Shown one piece after another: positions 45,057 to 56,841 of a DNA stretch of 64,000 bases (position 1 is the first letter of the stretch; every line of letters starts with the position of its first letter). Both the position numbers and the translations under genes were made by a program. This DNA comes from Termitomyces sp. T153. Its lineage: Eukaryota > Basidiomycota > Agaricomycetes > Agaricales > Lyophyllaceae. Location: contig JACKQL020000100.1 of the NCBI GenBank assembly GCA_018296165.2, forward strand, positions 62,001 to 126,000, in the 5' to 3' direction. The notes under the pieces are model-generated. The model was not told the origin of the DNA. It ran no database searches and was given only the letters and a program-made list of their open reading frames with translations.

Positions 45057-45631
45057 ATGAAGTTCGCTCTTGCCCTCACTGCTCTCTTGACCGTCGCATC
45101 TGCCGCTCCTCTCAGTGACCTCCAGGTACATTCTAGCAGTCCCCGTCTCACTCACTCTAATCTCCCCCTCAGGCGCCCCTCGCCCCAGACGCCTGCAGTA
45201 ACCTTGCCATCGCCTTCCCCTTCTACCGCCTCTACAACAGCGCCACCTTGGACCACTTCTACACCCTCAACGCCAACGAAGCCCAGTCTGCCACCAATCT
45301 CGGATACAGCCGCGAGGGAACCTCCAGCCACATTTTCCTCCACCAGCAGTTCGGAACCGTCCCCCTCTACCGCCTCTACAGTCCCGGCGTCAACGACCAC
45401 TTTTACACCACCAGCGCCGCTGAACGCGACTCGGCTGTTGGGCTCGGGTACAACTCTGAGGGTGTTGCCGGGTATATTTATCCGAGTGCATTTTGGGGAA
45501 GCGTGCCGTTTTATAGGCTCTATAGCGCGAGTGCGAGAGACCATTTCTATACTACGTCCGCGGCAGAGCGCGACTCGGCTGTCAGGCTTGGGTATGCGAG
45601 CGAGGGTGTCGCTGGTTATGTCTATCCATAA
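45057..45631 (+). CDS. Secreted DUF5648-type repeat protein 2
   Basis: Two exons, 45057-45125 and 45173-45631, with a 47-bp intron (GTACATTC..CCCTCAG) just after the signal peptide MKFALALTALLTVASAAP. They join in phase to 175 residues. Three DUF5648 repeats follow (FPFYRLYNSATLDHFYTLNA, PLYRLYSPGVNDHFYTTSAA, PFYRLYSASARDHFYTTSAA). TATATAAAC at about 45018 lies some 40 bp upstream of the ATG. It is close to gene 1 in the mature part, which points to recent tandem duplication. The longer frame over the intron (193 codons from the same ATG) is a read-through artefact. Confidence 0.88.
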
Positions 45632-45699
45632 TACGTAGTCTAGGTCATCAGGACCGGCCCTGTTCAACCTTTCAGCCTTGCAATATGATTGGCTTCTAG

Positions 45700-46330
45700 C
45701 AACTCGGTGGTACATTCGTCCCATCGTCGAAGCCTCATTTTCTATTCAGTAAGCCTCCTGGGTCAATTCTTTCAATGCCGGTCTAAGCTTCCATGTCCGT
45801 GAGTTCCTCTTGGCCTGGTGACTGACTCCATTCAACACTTCAATATCCTTCTCAAAGGTCTCATCTTGCGCCCTTTTCTGGCCAGTCCTCCCTGAACCAA
45901 GGTTCTTCCAGATAATGTCATTCAGTTCCTCTTGACCTCGAGATTACCCCGGCGCACCCTCGTACTACATATGGCTACGGACGCTCCTACCTTCCTGTCG
46001 GTTCCCTGTACCCTAACCCACATATTCCCAATGTCCCTTCCCCAGGCTCGGTACATGTTGGCTCTCACGAAGCCCAAAGCAGCCATCGAGCGGACTGGCT
46101 CCATTCAACATCGCTGCCTTCTCAAAGTCTCATCTCGTGTGTCCTTTTTCTATACAGCAGATGGTCCAGTTCTCCCGGGTCTATTCAATATTCGTGGGAG
46201 AAATTAGTCCTAGGTGTCTAGTTCCATTCAACCACTCGGGGTTGCCTTCTCGAAGCCTCGTATATACAGCAAACGGCTGGTGTACCGGCTCACGCAATGT
46301 GAATTGGACAAGGGAAGTTCAATGCTTATT
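45700..46330. repeat. Duplicated upstream DNA of the DUF5648 genes, copy 1
   Basis: Contains several short blocks (TTCAACACTTCAA, CATCTCGTGTGTCCTTTTTC, TCAATATTC) that recur in the same order at 48050-48480 upstream of gene 4. This suggests that segments including regulatory DNA were duplicated together with the genes. Confidence 0.65.
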
Positions 46331-46432
46331 CGAGAACATAATGTTTCATCATGAGTAAAACGATATTGCAAAGCCGAAGGAATGTCCGTGATATAAAGCA
46401 CAGCGTATCGTAGTACAGGACTCCAGCAAACT

Positions 46433-47019
46433 ATGAAGTTTACGTTCGCTCTCGCCCTCGCTGCGTTTCTGACCCTCGTCTCCGCCGCTCCTCTTGAGGA
46501 CAATGACCTCGAGGTACATTCTAGCACTCCCCATCTCACCCACTCACCCCACTCCAATCTCCCCCTCAGGCGCGCCAGTCTTGCAGTGACCCTGCCGACG
46601 CCCTCCCCTTCTACCGCCTCTTCAACGGCGCCATCATAGACCACTTCTACACCCTCAACGCCAGCGAAGCGCTGTCCGCCACCAACCTCGGGTACACCTT
46701 CGAAGGCATCTCTAGCCACATCTTCCCAAGCGAGCAGCCCGGCTCCATCCCCCTCTACCGTCTTTATAACCCCGACTTCACGGACCACCTTTATACCATC
46801 AGCTTCGCTGTACGTGGCTCGGCGGTCAAGCTTGGGTATGAAGAAGAGGGCGTTGCGGGGTATGTTTATCCGAATGCGGGTTGTGGCGCCGTGCCGTTTT
46901 TTAGGATGTATAGCGCGAGTGGGGGAGACCATTTTTATACTACGTCTGCGCCGGAGCGCGTCTCGGCGCTTGGGAGCGGGTATGCGGACGAGGGCATTTC
47001 TGGTTATGTGTATCTTTAG
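46433..47019 (+). CDS. Secreted DUF5648-type repeat protein 3
   Basis: Exons 46433-46513 and 46570-47019, with a 56-bp intron (GTACATTC..CCCTCAG) at the position conserved in genes 2 and 4; 176 residues. Signal peptide MKFTFALALAAFLTLVSAAP. After the intron it reads ARQSCSDPADALPFYRLFNG and three repeats, the second diverged (PDFTDHLYTISFAVRGSAVK). An ATATAAAG box is at about 46391. The mature N-terminus has one Cys (RQSC), with another at the repeat 2/3 boundary (AGCGAVPF), possibly a disulphide. Function unknown. Confidence 0.86.
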
Positions 47020-47055
47020 TTGGTCGGGTGATGTGGAGGTGATGGGATGAGAAAC

Positions 47056-47080
47056 GTGTGTGTGTGTGTGTGTGTGTGTG
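47056..47080. repeat. (GT)n microsatellite
   Basis: An uninterrupted GT run of about 12 units just downstream of DUF5648 gene 3. Confidence 0.95.
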
Positions 47081-47479
47081 CTTTCTGTATGATGGGCGAG
47101 GAGAGTATTGCTTTTGTGTATGTATTACCAGGCTGGGCTTCGATTCCGATGATTATTGTCTATGAATTAGCAGTGCATAGGATGGGGTGATCGCTTTTTG
47201 CGTTCCCGCCGTAACGCATGCGTTCAGTCCTACTACACAGTTCCAAAAATGAAGAGTGACCATGATAAAAAATGGATGTTCAAATAGAACATCGATGTGA
47301 GATTGCTTGCCTTACTGCTGGGGATGCAGTCAAAGGGGGATGTACTCGGGTAATGTTTGGTCAAAAATGGTTGAGAAAGGGATTCACTGAAATTGAGAAT
47401 TATCGTGTGATGGTTTGGCACAGCTGAGGAAAGATCCTGCTGCCCAAGTTTGGGGGTCAATCACAAATACTATTCTTAT

Positions 47480-48000
47480 CTACTCATATAATTAGAGGGA
47501 AAGCCCCATAATGGTCTCGAAGCTTCACCTTGCCTCAGCTTGAATGTTGTGAGTATAAAAATGATTTCAATGGACAACCATTATGCTTATTGGTGGAACA
47601 CAAGGGTACCAAGTGGAACGCAAATGGGAACGTGCTGGAATGTAGGTGTATTTTGGGAACGCGTTATAACGGTAGCGTGGAACGCATGCAACAATTGGAA
47701 ACGCGTAATATTGGATCACTCGTCGATCATCTTGGACTACGAAAGGACTTACGGAAAGTATATGAATTTCTCAGTGTGACTCTTGCAATGAATCCCAAGG
47801 TAATTTATGTCTTCATTCTGACATCAATGTAAAGTTGTAATTGCACAGAAGGTAGTATAGAAACAAAGAATGCAAGCAGATGGAATGCCATTGAATAACG
47901 GAAACCCAGTGATTAGAAATGGGGAACATGAGCTGATGGGAACGCGAGCACAGCCACTGGGAACGTGAGGAACGTGAGTCGCAACGCAAAAAGTATGTAC
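47480..48000. other. Intergenic DNA with clustered GGAACG motifs
   Basis: GGAACGCAA, GGGAACGTG, GGGAACGCG, GGAACGCAT, GGAAACGCG, GGGAACGCGAG, GGGAACGTGAGG and GGAACGTGAG occur within about 450 bp. A 100-codon plus frame (47530-47832) overlaps the cluster but has no known motif, and I do not call it a gene. It could be a decayed repeat or a binding-site cluster. Confidence 0.4.
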
Positions 48001-48049
48001 TTAGCCCATATAGGATTGTTGTTCCACGGTCATTTCGGTCTCAAGTATT

Positions 48050-48480
48050 GCGCTCTTCGCTTAGGCTTGTCGTAGTGACGAACTGCTGGCTTCTCAAAAC
48101 GTCATCTTCTATGCAGTAAACGGCCGGTCCTCCCGGGTCACAAATTACGATTTGAATTCAAGTTGGCTTAAGCTTCTTTTAGATACTGCGATCCAGGCTG
48201 AAAACTATGTAGTTCCTCTCAGCCTCTAGGCCTGGTGACTGACTTCATTCAACACTTCAACATTGCTGCCCTTCTCGAAGTTTCATCTTGTGTGTCCTTT
48301 TTCCATACAGTAAATGGCCGGTCCTCTCGGGTCAATTCAATATTCAGGGTGGTTTAAGCTTCTTTCAGATAAATGTCTATCCAACCTATCCAACGCCATT
48401 CAAGTGAAGATACTTGGTAGCTTCCTCGAAAGCACGAGGCTTCATCACGAGTAACGATATGGCGAAGCCGAAGGAACAAG
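48050..48480. repeat. Duplicated upstream DNA of the DUF5648 genes, copy 2
   Basis: Matches blocks at 45700-46330, including GGCCTGGTGACTGACT, TTCAACACTTCAA, TGTGTCCTTTTTC and CGGGTCAATTCAATATTC, and continues into a promoter region shared with gene 3 (AAGCCGAAGGAA about 75-80 bp before each ATG). Confidence 0.7.
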
Positions 48481-48540
48481 TAAGATATTCGTTTCTTTTA
48501 TATAAATCACAACAGAGTGTACAGGACAGTCCAGCAAACC

Positions 48541-49106
48541 ATGAAATTCGCTCTTGTCCTCACAGCTCTCTTGACCTTCGTCTCTGCCGCTTCTCTCAAC
48601 CTCGAAGTACGTTCCTTCTAGCACTCTACGTTCACCCTCTCTAATCTCTCCCCTAGGCGCGCCAGTCTTGCGGCGACCCCGCCAACGCCAGCCCCTTCTT
48701 CCGCCTCTACAACAGCGGCGACGTAGACCACTTCTACACCCTCGACGCCAGCGAAGGGCTGTCCGCCACCAACCTAGGATACACCTCCGAGGGCGTCTCC
48801 AGCCACATCTTCCCCAGCGAGCAGCCAGGATCAGTCCCCCTCTACCGCCTTTACAGTCCCGGCGTCACGGACCACTTTTATACCATCGACGCCGCTGAAC
48901 GCGACTCGGCGGTTAAGCTAGGATATTATTTAGAGGGCGTCGCGGGGTATATCTATCCGAATGCGATTTGTGGCGCCGTGCCGTTTTTTAGGATGTATAG
49001 CGCGAATGGGGGAGACCATTTTTATACCACGTCTACGCCGGAGCGCGACTCGGCGCTTGGGATTGGGTATGCGGACGAGGGTATTGCTGGTTATGTATAT
49101 CTTTAG
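48541..49106 (+). CDS. Secreted DUF5648-type repeat protein 4
   Basis: Exons 48541-48606 and 48657-49106 with a 50-bp intron (GTACGTTCC..CCCTAG); 171 residues. Signal peptide MKFALVLTALLTFVSAAS. The mature part starts ARQSCGDPANASPFFRLYNS and has three DUF5648 repeats ending VYL, like gene 3, so 3 and 4 form the closest pair. TATATAAAT lies at about 48500. The shared GCCGAAGGAA and CCAGCAAACCATGAA flanks show that the promoter was copied along with the gene. Function unknown; a secreted repeat domain suggests an extracellular or wall role (inference). Confidence 0.88.
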
Positions 49107-50893
49107 TTGGTCGGATGATGCGGAGGTGACGGGATAACGGATATGTGTGCTTGAGGAGTATTGTTTCACGTTATCGTTGGCTAGGCTTCTTCTATTGTGT
49201 TGTTCAGGCATTGATGTACACATTGTGTATGAGTTCAAATTGCAGTCTCCAGAGCGGATCGTTGTCCACGGTCATTCCAGGCGTGGGGTATCCTGAGGTA
49301 AGTCTGATGTTCCACGATCAGTACAATCTAGAGAATCCCTTATTAACCGCGCTCGTCTTGGATCCATCTAACATTCCTTAGCAGGGGATACCGTCATCAA
49401 AACTATATTGTATAATACTTATGTATATACCGTTTTTTGGCCATCGAGGACGTGTTTGCGTGCATCAACAGTATTCGTATCTTCAGTTCGAGGGTTAGAA
49501 ATGCACAACCTATTGATTGAATTGAAGCGCCGTACAGATACTGTCTGTTGCGGTAAGGATAGCATGTTGTGGACTGAGTAACACGCGTAGCACAGGCTGG
49601 TAGACGGATAATAGAGGGAAGTCATGACAGAAAGAGAAATTGACAGTAAGTAATGGTTTCCTGTTGTGTAATACCAGTAGTAAGTAAATCACGTACCTGG
49701 AATCATGTATTTCGCTTCCTAGTCAAATGTTGATGAAACTATGTTAAGTGGGCTTATCGACGTCGAGGCGGAGGGTTAAATCATGCGCGGGCTTGGATAT
49801 CATGAGCAGTTGATAGGGGAAAGCCGGTAAGGTTTGGCGTTGAACGTTCAACGCCGAATGACTGGACCTATGATTATCTTGGGCCTACAAGGGTTGAATC
49901 ACGATGCAGGAGTGTCGCCGAATCATAGTCCCATCTGAACCATCGTCCACAGATCTTGGAGTAACTTCTGCGAATGCATCGAGGATGCTTAGTTCCGACT
50001 CGGAATTTGAGCCCGTTGCGTCCGGCTACATTGTCATCATTGATGACCAAGGATTATCTCCAGTATCCACCAAGAAAATTTTCGCTCGGCGTCCGAGTTA
50101 CATCAATCATCTCCTACAGTCTTTCTCGGGAACACTCTGCAGGTTCAATACCAATATTATTAGACCACACAAGAGAATTTATGTCTGGTTGTTTTTTTCG
50201 GTACTTGACGACGAGAGCAAAGAGGAATAACAAGCTGTATTTATATTTTAGGATTTGGTTCAAGGGAGATAACACCCGCTGTGGTGTACGTTTGACGTGG
50301 CGATGATAATCAAGGGAGGGCGTTATGGGGAGACAATTTCCATGCAGAGCGGGGGGACTATGACAAAGAAGATTTGAGGTTGGCGATGAATAGAGAACCA
50401 GATATGGAGAGTAGACTTGGACCATCGAAGGCGTGGAGGGATTTTTTAGAATTGGTCGTTATGTAGCAGGGAAAAAGCACAGGCTTACTAAGATAGAGGT
50501 TCGAGAGAAACTTACTGCGCGGTATGTATGTAAGTAGATGTGTTGAGCAGGACAGACAGGCAGGTGGGGGCAAACATGGGCCAGTAAGATCAAACAAGAA
50601 GCAAAATAAGATAAACATTCGGTTGCCATTTCTTCGAATATGTAGCTGGCACGTGATTTTCGAGTCTTTCGAAATTGTACTTTTGCGGCTACACTGGCAA
50701 TCCGAGCAAAAAACCCACTAACATCCGCTAAAGTTCATTGTGTCTAATGCTCCGCCGCTTCTTAAATCATATCTCCATGTCTATTACAAACCGATGGTAT
50801 TAATTGATGGCATCTTCTATTTTCCAAAATAAAAACTTCCGCAATAAATATAGATCTTTCCAGTCAGTAAAAAAGCACCCTTCATGATGAGAT
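49107..50893. other. Intergenic DNA, one possible small ORF
   Basis: A 108-codon plus frame at 49904-50230 (SGYIVIIDDQGLSPVSTKKI) has ordinary composition but no recognised domain and no clear partner exons. The rest shows nothing I can support. CpG content is normal. Confidence 0.35.
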
Positions 50894-52378
50894 TCAAACT
50901 TGCAAGCTACTTCCCACACTCTTCTCATGCTTCAAAGTTGCATCGCCGGAATGTCCAGAAGTCACGGATCCCTCCGTATTGACTTTGCTCGCACGATAGG
51001 AGGCACTTGTAATGTCTGGATTACCCGAGGCCTCAAAGGCGCTCAGTTCGTGAACGGGGCGGCCACCATCTCTAGAGGAACCGTTGATAGTTGTACTTGC
51101 CATTGTGCCCTGCACGGTGTCTGGGTCCATGGCAATGCCAAGGCCAATACGGACGATAATAATAGAAAAGACGATCCCCTGTTAAACGACATCATCAACA
51201 CTCCACCTCTTGCATGTACACTGGAGCTTACAATAAGAGACGATAGCTAAAACATCGAAATGTGAGTGATTGTGCGTGACAAAAAAGTCAACAGAAAACT
51301 CACGGCATCAACAATGATATACTGGAACCATGATTTCTGGCCATACAAGATAAGAAGTGTGACTAGCATGCTCGAATAAATAGCTCCCGATTCCACAATA
51401 ACACGAGCGACCGGGTGAAGGTTGCTGCCGCGGATCCCTGCACGGGCACTTATACCACTGAGGTACCAGATTCTTGAAGCAATCATGACTGTATTGAACC
51501 TGGTCAAAGACCTATAGTCAATCGGGAGATCTAGTCAACCTACGGGTGCAGGTAGTACTGGTGACAAGAGTAAAAGCGAAGAAGCTCGAAATCCAGCGAC
51601 CAAGCCTGTTCACAAATACCAAGGAACCATCTGTAGCTTGACCCATTGCAACAAGTATACCTATACCGGTGACTGGAACGCAGGTACGGTTAGCCCCACT
51701 CGACAGTAAGTAGTAAGAGAGCGAGCCACCTAGACTACCGATGTAAAGTGTACAGGGGAACAGGATGAACGCCCAACGTCTGCTCCACACAATATAACAC
51801 CTATAAATCTAATAACCCCATCAGATGAATGACCATTGCAAATGAGGTCAATATTTACCGCCACACCGTCACCCACAAAGGTCTGCACAATATACATTGC
51901 ACTACCAAATATTTGGGTGAATTCATCCAATACGTTATAGTAAGCTTCAGTGTGTCCTTCATTAACAACGAATCCTCGAATTATTCGGGTGAAATTGATG
52001 CCGAGTTGCTAGTAAAAGCAAGATAGACTCAGGATTCACGAATAACAATTCTCATAGAGGCGTGGCTCACCATTGTAGCAAGGACAAACATTAGTATTGA
52101 AACCGCCAACATCGGTTCGTTGAGTGGTTGTCCAGTTGGTCGGCGATATACCAGGGTCCAATAGGTGAGTATGAACATGACCGTAAAGCCGCCTGCCAAT
52201 GAGAAGGATTAACCTTGTACATATCTATGTTTTGAACGACGGATGGACATGACTTACCCCAAAGACAAGATTGAACGAAGATCGCTATAAGCTTCGACTA
52301 TGTGAAATCAACACAATCAACTTAACCGCCATCTCCACATTTTCTGTGTGAACGAACCTCACTCTCTGTGATAGCCAT
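50894..52378 (-). CDS. Seven-helix membrane protein of a large Agaricomycete family
   Basis: Minus strand, multi-exon. Exons with good phase: 52358-52378, 52258-52297, 52071-52192, 51859-52008, one starting at 51808, a 15-bp micro-exon 51232-51246, and a last exon 50894-51178. The join near 51500-51560 is not resolved. Seven hydrophobic helices are visible, among them GFTVMFILTYWTLVY, AVSILMFVLATM, SAMYIVQTFVGDG, FILFPCTLYIGSLGG, WISSFFAFTLVTSTTC and IIIVRIGLG. An IYRCYIVWSRRW motif precedes helix 4, and a cytoplasmic Ser/Thr-rich tail follows. The layout resembles GPCR-like fungal proteins of unknown ligand. It is transcribed toward the DUF5648 cluster. One exon boundary could hide a frameshift. 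Confidence 0.75.
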
Positions 52379-52883
52379 GGTGTCCACAGCAGCAGCTAAG
52401 GGATGCAGGGAATCAATGTTTAAGTCACCTACCACCCGGTGTGGCCTTTTTAACGACTCCAACCAAATGTCATTGGGGGCGGTGCTGCCTGCACATCAGC
52501 AGTTTGAAGCCTGTTCCATGGTGTCAGGACTTAATAATAATAGCACAGAAAGTCTTTCTATAAGTGGCATCGGGCTGTCTGAGATATCTGAGCCGGTTGT
52601 TATACTGATGGTTTGAGCTCCACACACCTTAACTTTGCCGCTTTTAAGAAAGATTCTCGTCCTTGATATTTTGGGATCCGAAAGGTACTACGGCATCAGG
52701 AATTTGAGGAAGAAAACTTGTGGCCAGTGCTGAGACTAACAGATTTGATCCTGGAAGTAATTAAAGTCGGACTGTTATTTCGAGTGGTTGTCTGCGATAT
52801 TATTGATTGAAAGTTGTGACCTGAACGTTCACACGTAGGGATTGTTCCGTTATTCCCTCAGTTTACGCACAACCTCTCACAAT
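52379..52883. other. Intergenic spacer
   Basis: Region between two minus-strand genes: the promoter of the membrane protein and the 3' end of the reductase. No further gene seen. Confidence 0.4.
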
Positions 52884-54260
52884 TCAATTATTTCCATGCA
52901 TGATGCCACCTTGCCCAAAATTCCAGCCAAGTTGTTGGTAAGACCAACCGAAGCATGAACCACCCAATTCGGGAGAATGGAACCCACAGACGGAACGGTG
53001 CATCCCAGGCTTCAAATGAAGGCGATCAAGCACTTCCATGTCATCGTTAGATAGTTCAATGATCTACGTAGATATGGGCCACATGATGAGGCCCACAGCC
53101 AATACTCAAAGCATATCAAAAGGACTCACTGAGAGATTTACAGCCAACCTGTCTTCATGTTCCGATTTAGGAATGACAGGAGTGCCTCTTTGCACACCCC
53201 AGCTCAAAACGACTTGGGCAGGAGTAACGTTGAGACGGTGAGCTATTTTCTGAATGTCAAGATCCAATGCAAACTTGTGCTTTCCGAGAGGTGAGTAAGC
53301 GACGAGAAGGATCCCTTTGTCTCGACAAAACCTGAGCAACTCGTGTTGTGGTAGGCAAGGGTGAGCTTCCACTTGGTTGACCGCAGGAACAACGGTTGTT
53401 GCCGGATGCGACAAGAGAGAGGATAGATGTTTCAGCGAGAAATTAGACACGCCAATGGCTTTGGTTTTCCCTGGATCTTGCAATTAGCACCATCACCCTC
53501 CCTTTGTTTCAAGTAGTGGCTGACGGTTTCTTTACCTGTTTTTAGGACCTCTTGCATCAAATGCCATGTCTCTAGAAAGGTTGGACTTTCGTCTGGCTGA
53601 AGTGCGGAGCCTGAAAAAGAAATACAAGTGTGATAAAAAAGGCGGGAAATTCGTTTCAGATTATTTTACCGTCAGCACGCAAAGCCATAGGCCAATGCAT
53701 AAGGTACATATCAACATATTCGAGCTCCAACTTCCCAAGGCTAGTTTCAAGCGCGCTCATGGGGTCCCAGTGATCCTCACTCCTACAATCAAGCCTCGGG
53801 TCATATTTCTATCGACTTAGAAGAGGAACATACGCCAACTTGGTCGTGATAAAAAGCTCCTCACGAGGCACTCCAGACTCATGGATGCCTTGTCCCACAG
53901 AAGCTTCGTCCCCTGGGTTTTGTGATTGAGAACGAGCAATTAATCAATGATTATGTGGTTGCCATACCATAATTTGCGGCCTGGAGGGAATAAACTCTCT
54001 CTTAAGGTATTTACAGGCACATGTCATCTGAACACGACAAACCGTGTCAATATGTCTGTAGCCCAACTTCAGAGCAGTCTTGACCATGTTAGTTACATGC
54101 CTTCCCTCGCCTTGTCGACCCATCCAAGAGCTGGTGTACTCATGTCAGCTGAATGGGTGGGTCTTATAATCAGGACATTATGGGCGCACCCGACTCCGAC
54201 TGCATTTATCATGGCACCGTTGTTCATATGAAAAACCGTACGAGTTGATCTAGAAACCAT
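52884..54260 (-). CDS. Aldo-keto reductase, eight exons
   Basis: NAD(P)H-dependent carbonyl reductase of the AKR superfamily, expected in the cytosol; the substrate cannot be told. Exons (minus): 54190-54260, 54043-54130, 53968-53980, 53834-53912, 53670-53782, 53536-53610, 53130-53476 and 52884-53063 join in phase to 321 residues, the normal AKR length. The catalytic tetrad is complete: Asp52 and Tyr57 in HIDTAANYGDE, Lys82 in FITTKLA, His113 in YLMHWP. Other AKR signatures are KAIGVSNFS, NQVEAHPCLPQ, AYSPLG and the cofactor-binding VIPKSEHEDR. Exon 3 is only 13 bp. Introns are 45-67 bp. No broken frame. Confidence 0.93.
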
Positions 54261-55380
54261 TTTGGGGTCCGACGTTTTGGGTGAAGGTGAGGATGCGGGA
54301 TGACGAAGACCATGAAAATAGTGTCTTTTTAAAAGTTTCTCGGTTCGATGATGATGGTGATCATGCTATTTTGGTGACCGGCCAAGTTGCGGAATCCAAT
54401 TACATATGAGCTTCCTCACGCCCATTACACGATAATGTTCAACGTTTAGGCGTCAGTCTCATTTGCACATTCTAGCTATACCTCTGTATTGTGTTGTGAT
54501 TCCTTGCCATCAGAACACCTCATGTCTTGATAGTCACTGACTGGCATCCTCGAAAAGATTGATGGATAGGGACATCTTCGGGACCAAGGGCAAAGTCAAG
54601 CCTAGGCAGGCATCAAATGTCAACGTGTCGTCAACTGTTCATTTGATTCAGAGCGCGCCGAGTTCCCATGGTCGTGGGATACGAGATAAACTAAACTAAA
54701 TTGGAAGCAAACCTCACATGCACATGTCATCAGTCACTGATTTTTCCATCTAAGAGTTCATCTGGACGAGTGCGAAGAAAATGAAGAAAGCCTGAGCTAT
54801 GATACCTTGCCAGCGGCTGATGGAACTCATGAACAGCTACTATCGTAATCCATAGTGTCTCAAATTTTTTTTGAAATGATGAATAGGAAAACATTGATGA
54901 TACTTTTACCAATCGTACTTTTACAGTCAGTATATCAATGTGTATTCTAGCCTACTGCAGTATCTTTTTGGCTAAAGGCAAGTAAATAGTTGTGGTACAA
55001 GTTCCCTTACTCCCACACTGACATGTCACGTGTACTGGCCCGGACTTTTGAGCAAATGTTGAACTAGCAAAACTGAGTAGCGCCGGGCATTCAAAGCATA
55101 GAAAATTTCAACTTGGAACAAGTTTTTATAATGCCTATATTCACTCTGAGAGACCAAAAAATCATTTTTATTGCAATAATGAAGACAACATAGTTAAGGT
55201 GATTGAATTTGAACAGGAAACTATAAAACACTGGCTGTGTCAGCACAAATAAGGAACCTACCTAACCTGGAAAAAAAAGAAGTCCATCAGAAGAAGGTGG
55301 TTTGTGAAGCTGCAAAGGGTTGAACTGGCACATGCTCCACTCCATCTCTTCATAAACCCCAGCATGCTCTCCATAATGCC
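54261..55380. other. Spacer at the right edge of the gene island
   Basis: No gene. CpG becomes rare from about 55.1 kb, marking the return to transposon DNA. Confidence 0.4.
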
Positions 55381-55385
55381 CTGCC

Positions 55386-55870
55386 TTGCTCCTTGATCAG
55401 AATAACATACCCCACAAATTCAGCTTTCCAAAATGTGCACAACCACATGTTGCCAGTGTGTCAGCCCTCAAGGCCTTGCATGGATGTTGCATTGTCACCC
55501 ATGAAGGACCTAGCTCAATTTGCACCCCTCATTTCTACAGTCTGTTTGTACACTACTTGCAAAACCACTAGTTGGTTGTGATGCCTGTATGGCACCTAGG
55601 CAGCAGTGGGCATCATCACAGTACCACTGAGCTTTCAGAGGAAAGTATTGCCTCCACTCCAACTTGTGTGGAGCTAATGACTTCTGCTGCTAACATCCCA
55701 GCAGAAGTAGTGACCAACATTGCCAAGTCAGAGTGTCAAGTCAAGTGATACAGCTAATACCATACTTGACCAATGGGCTGACATCATCCAGGCTGATGAG
55801 GAGGTGTCCAAAGTGATGGATGAGAGGGATGGATAGACACCACTGGTTAGTGGTGTCCATAATTGTTGAG
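55386..55870 (+). pseudogene. Family B-like LTR end and accessory ORF remnant, internally deleted
   Basis: 55500-55611 matches 33885-33994 (ACCTAGCTCAA..TTGCA, ACTACTTGCAAAACCACTAG) and ends GGGCATCATCA, like the family B LTR end. It is followed by a Ser/Thr-rich frame and then DTANTI..WADI and KVMDERDG, which match the tail of the ORF ending at 20160. The middle of that ORF is missing, so this looks like a deletion derivative. Confidence 0.5.
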
Positions 55871-55901
55871 TACATCTGGCTGACAACCTGTTGGTCACAC
55901 A

Positions 55902-56410
55902 CTAATTATGGCATGTGTAGGACAAGTGCACTGTGAAATAGCCATCCCATTTTGCCTTATAGGACTCAATGGTCCTACCACACTTCATGTAGGAAATCTT
56001 TGTGATACCTTGAATCTTGGAAAAAGGGCAATTGACAGAGTCATGATTGACTGACTTATGATAGCCTGTACATGTGGGATTTTTTTGGCCAGCTAGTGCA
56101 TAGCCCTTCTCAAAACCTGTCATGATGAATTTACATGTCCACATTTTTTTTCAGAACAGGGCATATCCATCATCCTAGAAGCTCAGATTTTCACTGAAGT
56201 ACAGGTTGCATGTGCAGAGGTTTTCCTCTCATTGTCTGATGTATGAATAATGTTTGGAGCAGGCCCATCACTTGGTTCAGGGTCCACTGGGATTTCTGAT
56301 ATATGCTCTATCAGTGTGTGGACCTCACCATGTTCCTTGGCTGTCAGGGAATGTCCCAGTCCTGTGAGGGGATGCTCAATAGTGAGGGATAATCCTATTG
56401 CGCAGCGCAA
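55902..56410 (-). pseudogene. Unidentified minus-strand ORF pieces with a Cys/His cluster
   Basis: Two frames read toward lower coordinates: 56183-56410 (TAKEHGEVHTLIEHISEIPV) and 55902-56144 (MWTCKFIMTGFEKGYALAGQ, then CTGYHKSVNHDSVNCPF). The C-x2-YH-x4-H-x4-C arrangement resembles a zinc knuckle of a retroelement or Helitron-associated protein, but spacing is not canonical. CpG-poor; probably transposon-derived. Confidence 0.4.
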
Positions 56411-56841
56411 GAGCTAAGAGTCAAGTGGGCAGCAAGCAAGTACTTAGATGCGTGAGCGGTGGACGAGAGTCAAGCTAAGCAGAGACAGGGTCAGATGACA
56501 CTATGGAGCTCACAGTTGATTCACTGGATAGACCTGGGGAATGCTGTTATTGATTGGTCAAAGGATATTCTATCCTTATGACTGGCTTATATACTACATC
56601 TGTGGCTATGCTATGACTAATACTATATGTGGGAAGCGGCCTGGGTATGCTAAGCAGTAATTACTATCAATATGTCAAAAGGAGAAATAGGGTCTGATGA
56701 CTATGAAGGGCTGACTAATACTGACTGGAGGGTGCAGGGGCTTGGCGGCTGGTCGGTTGGATATGCTAGAGATGATGCTATACCTGTGACTAAGGCTGTG
56801 TAGAGTCAGAGTTACCCATAAAGGGGTCATCCCCTTACAAG

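Noticed and set aside
53566..54231. Plus-strand frames of 84 and 94 codons
   Set aside because: They overlap the spliced aldo-keto reductase on the minus strand, which has a complete catalytic tetrad.
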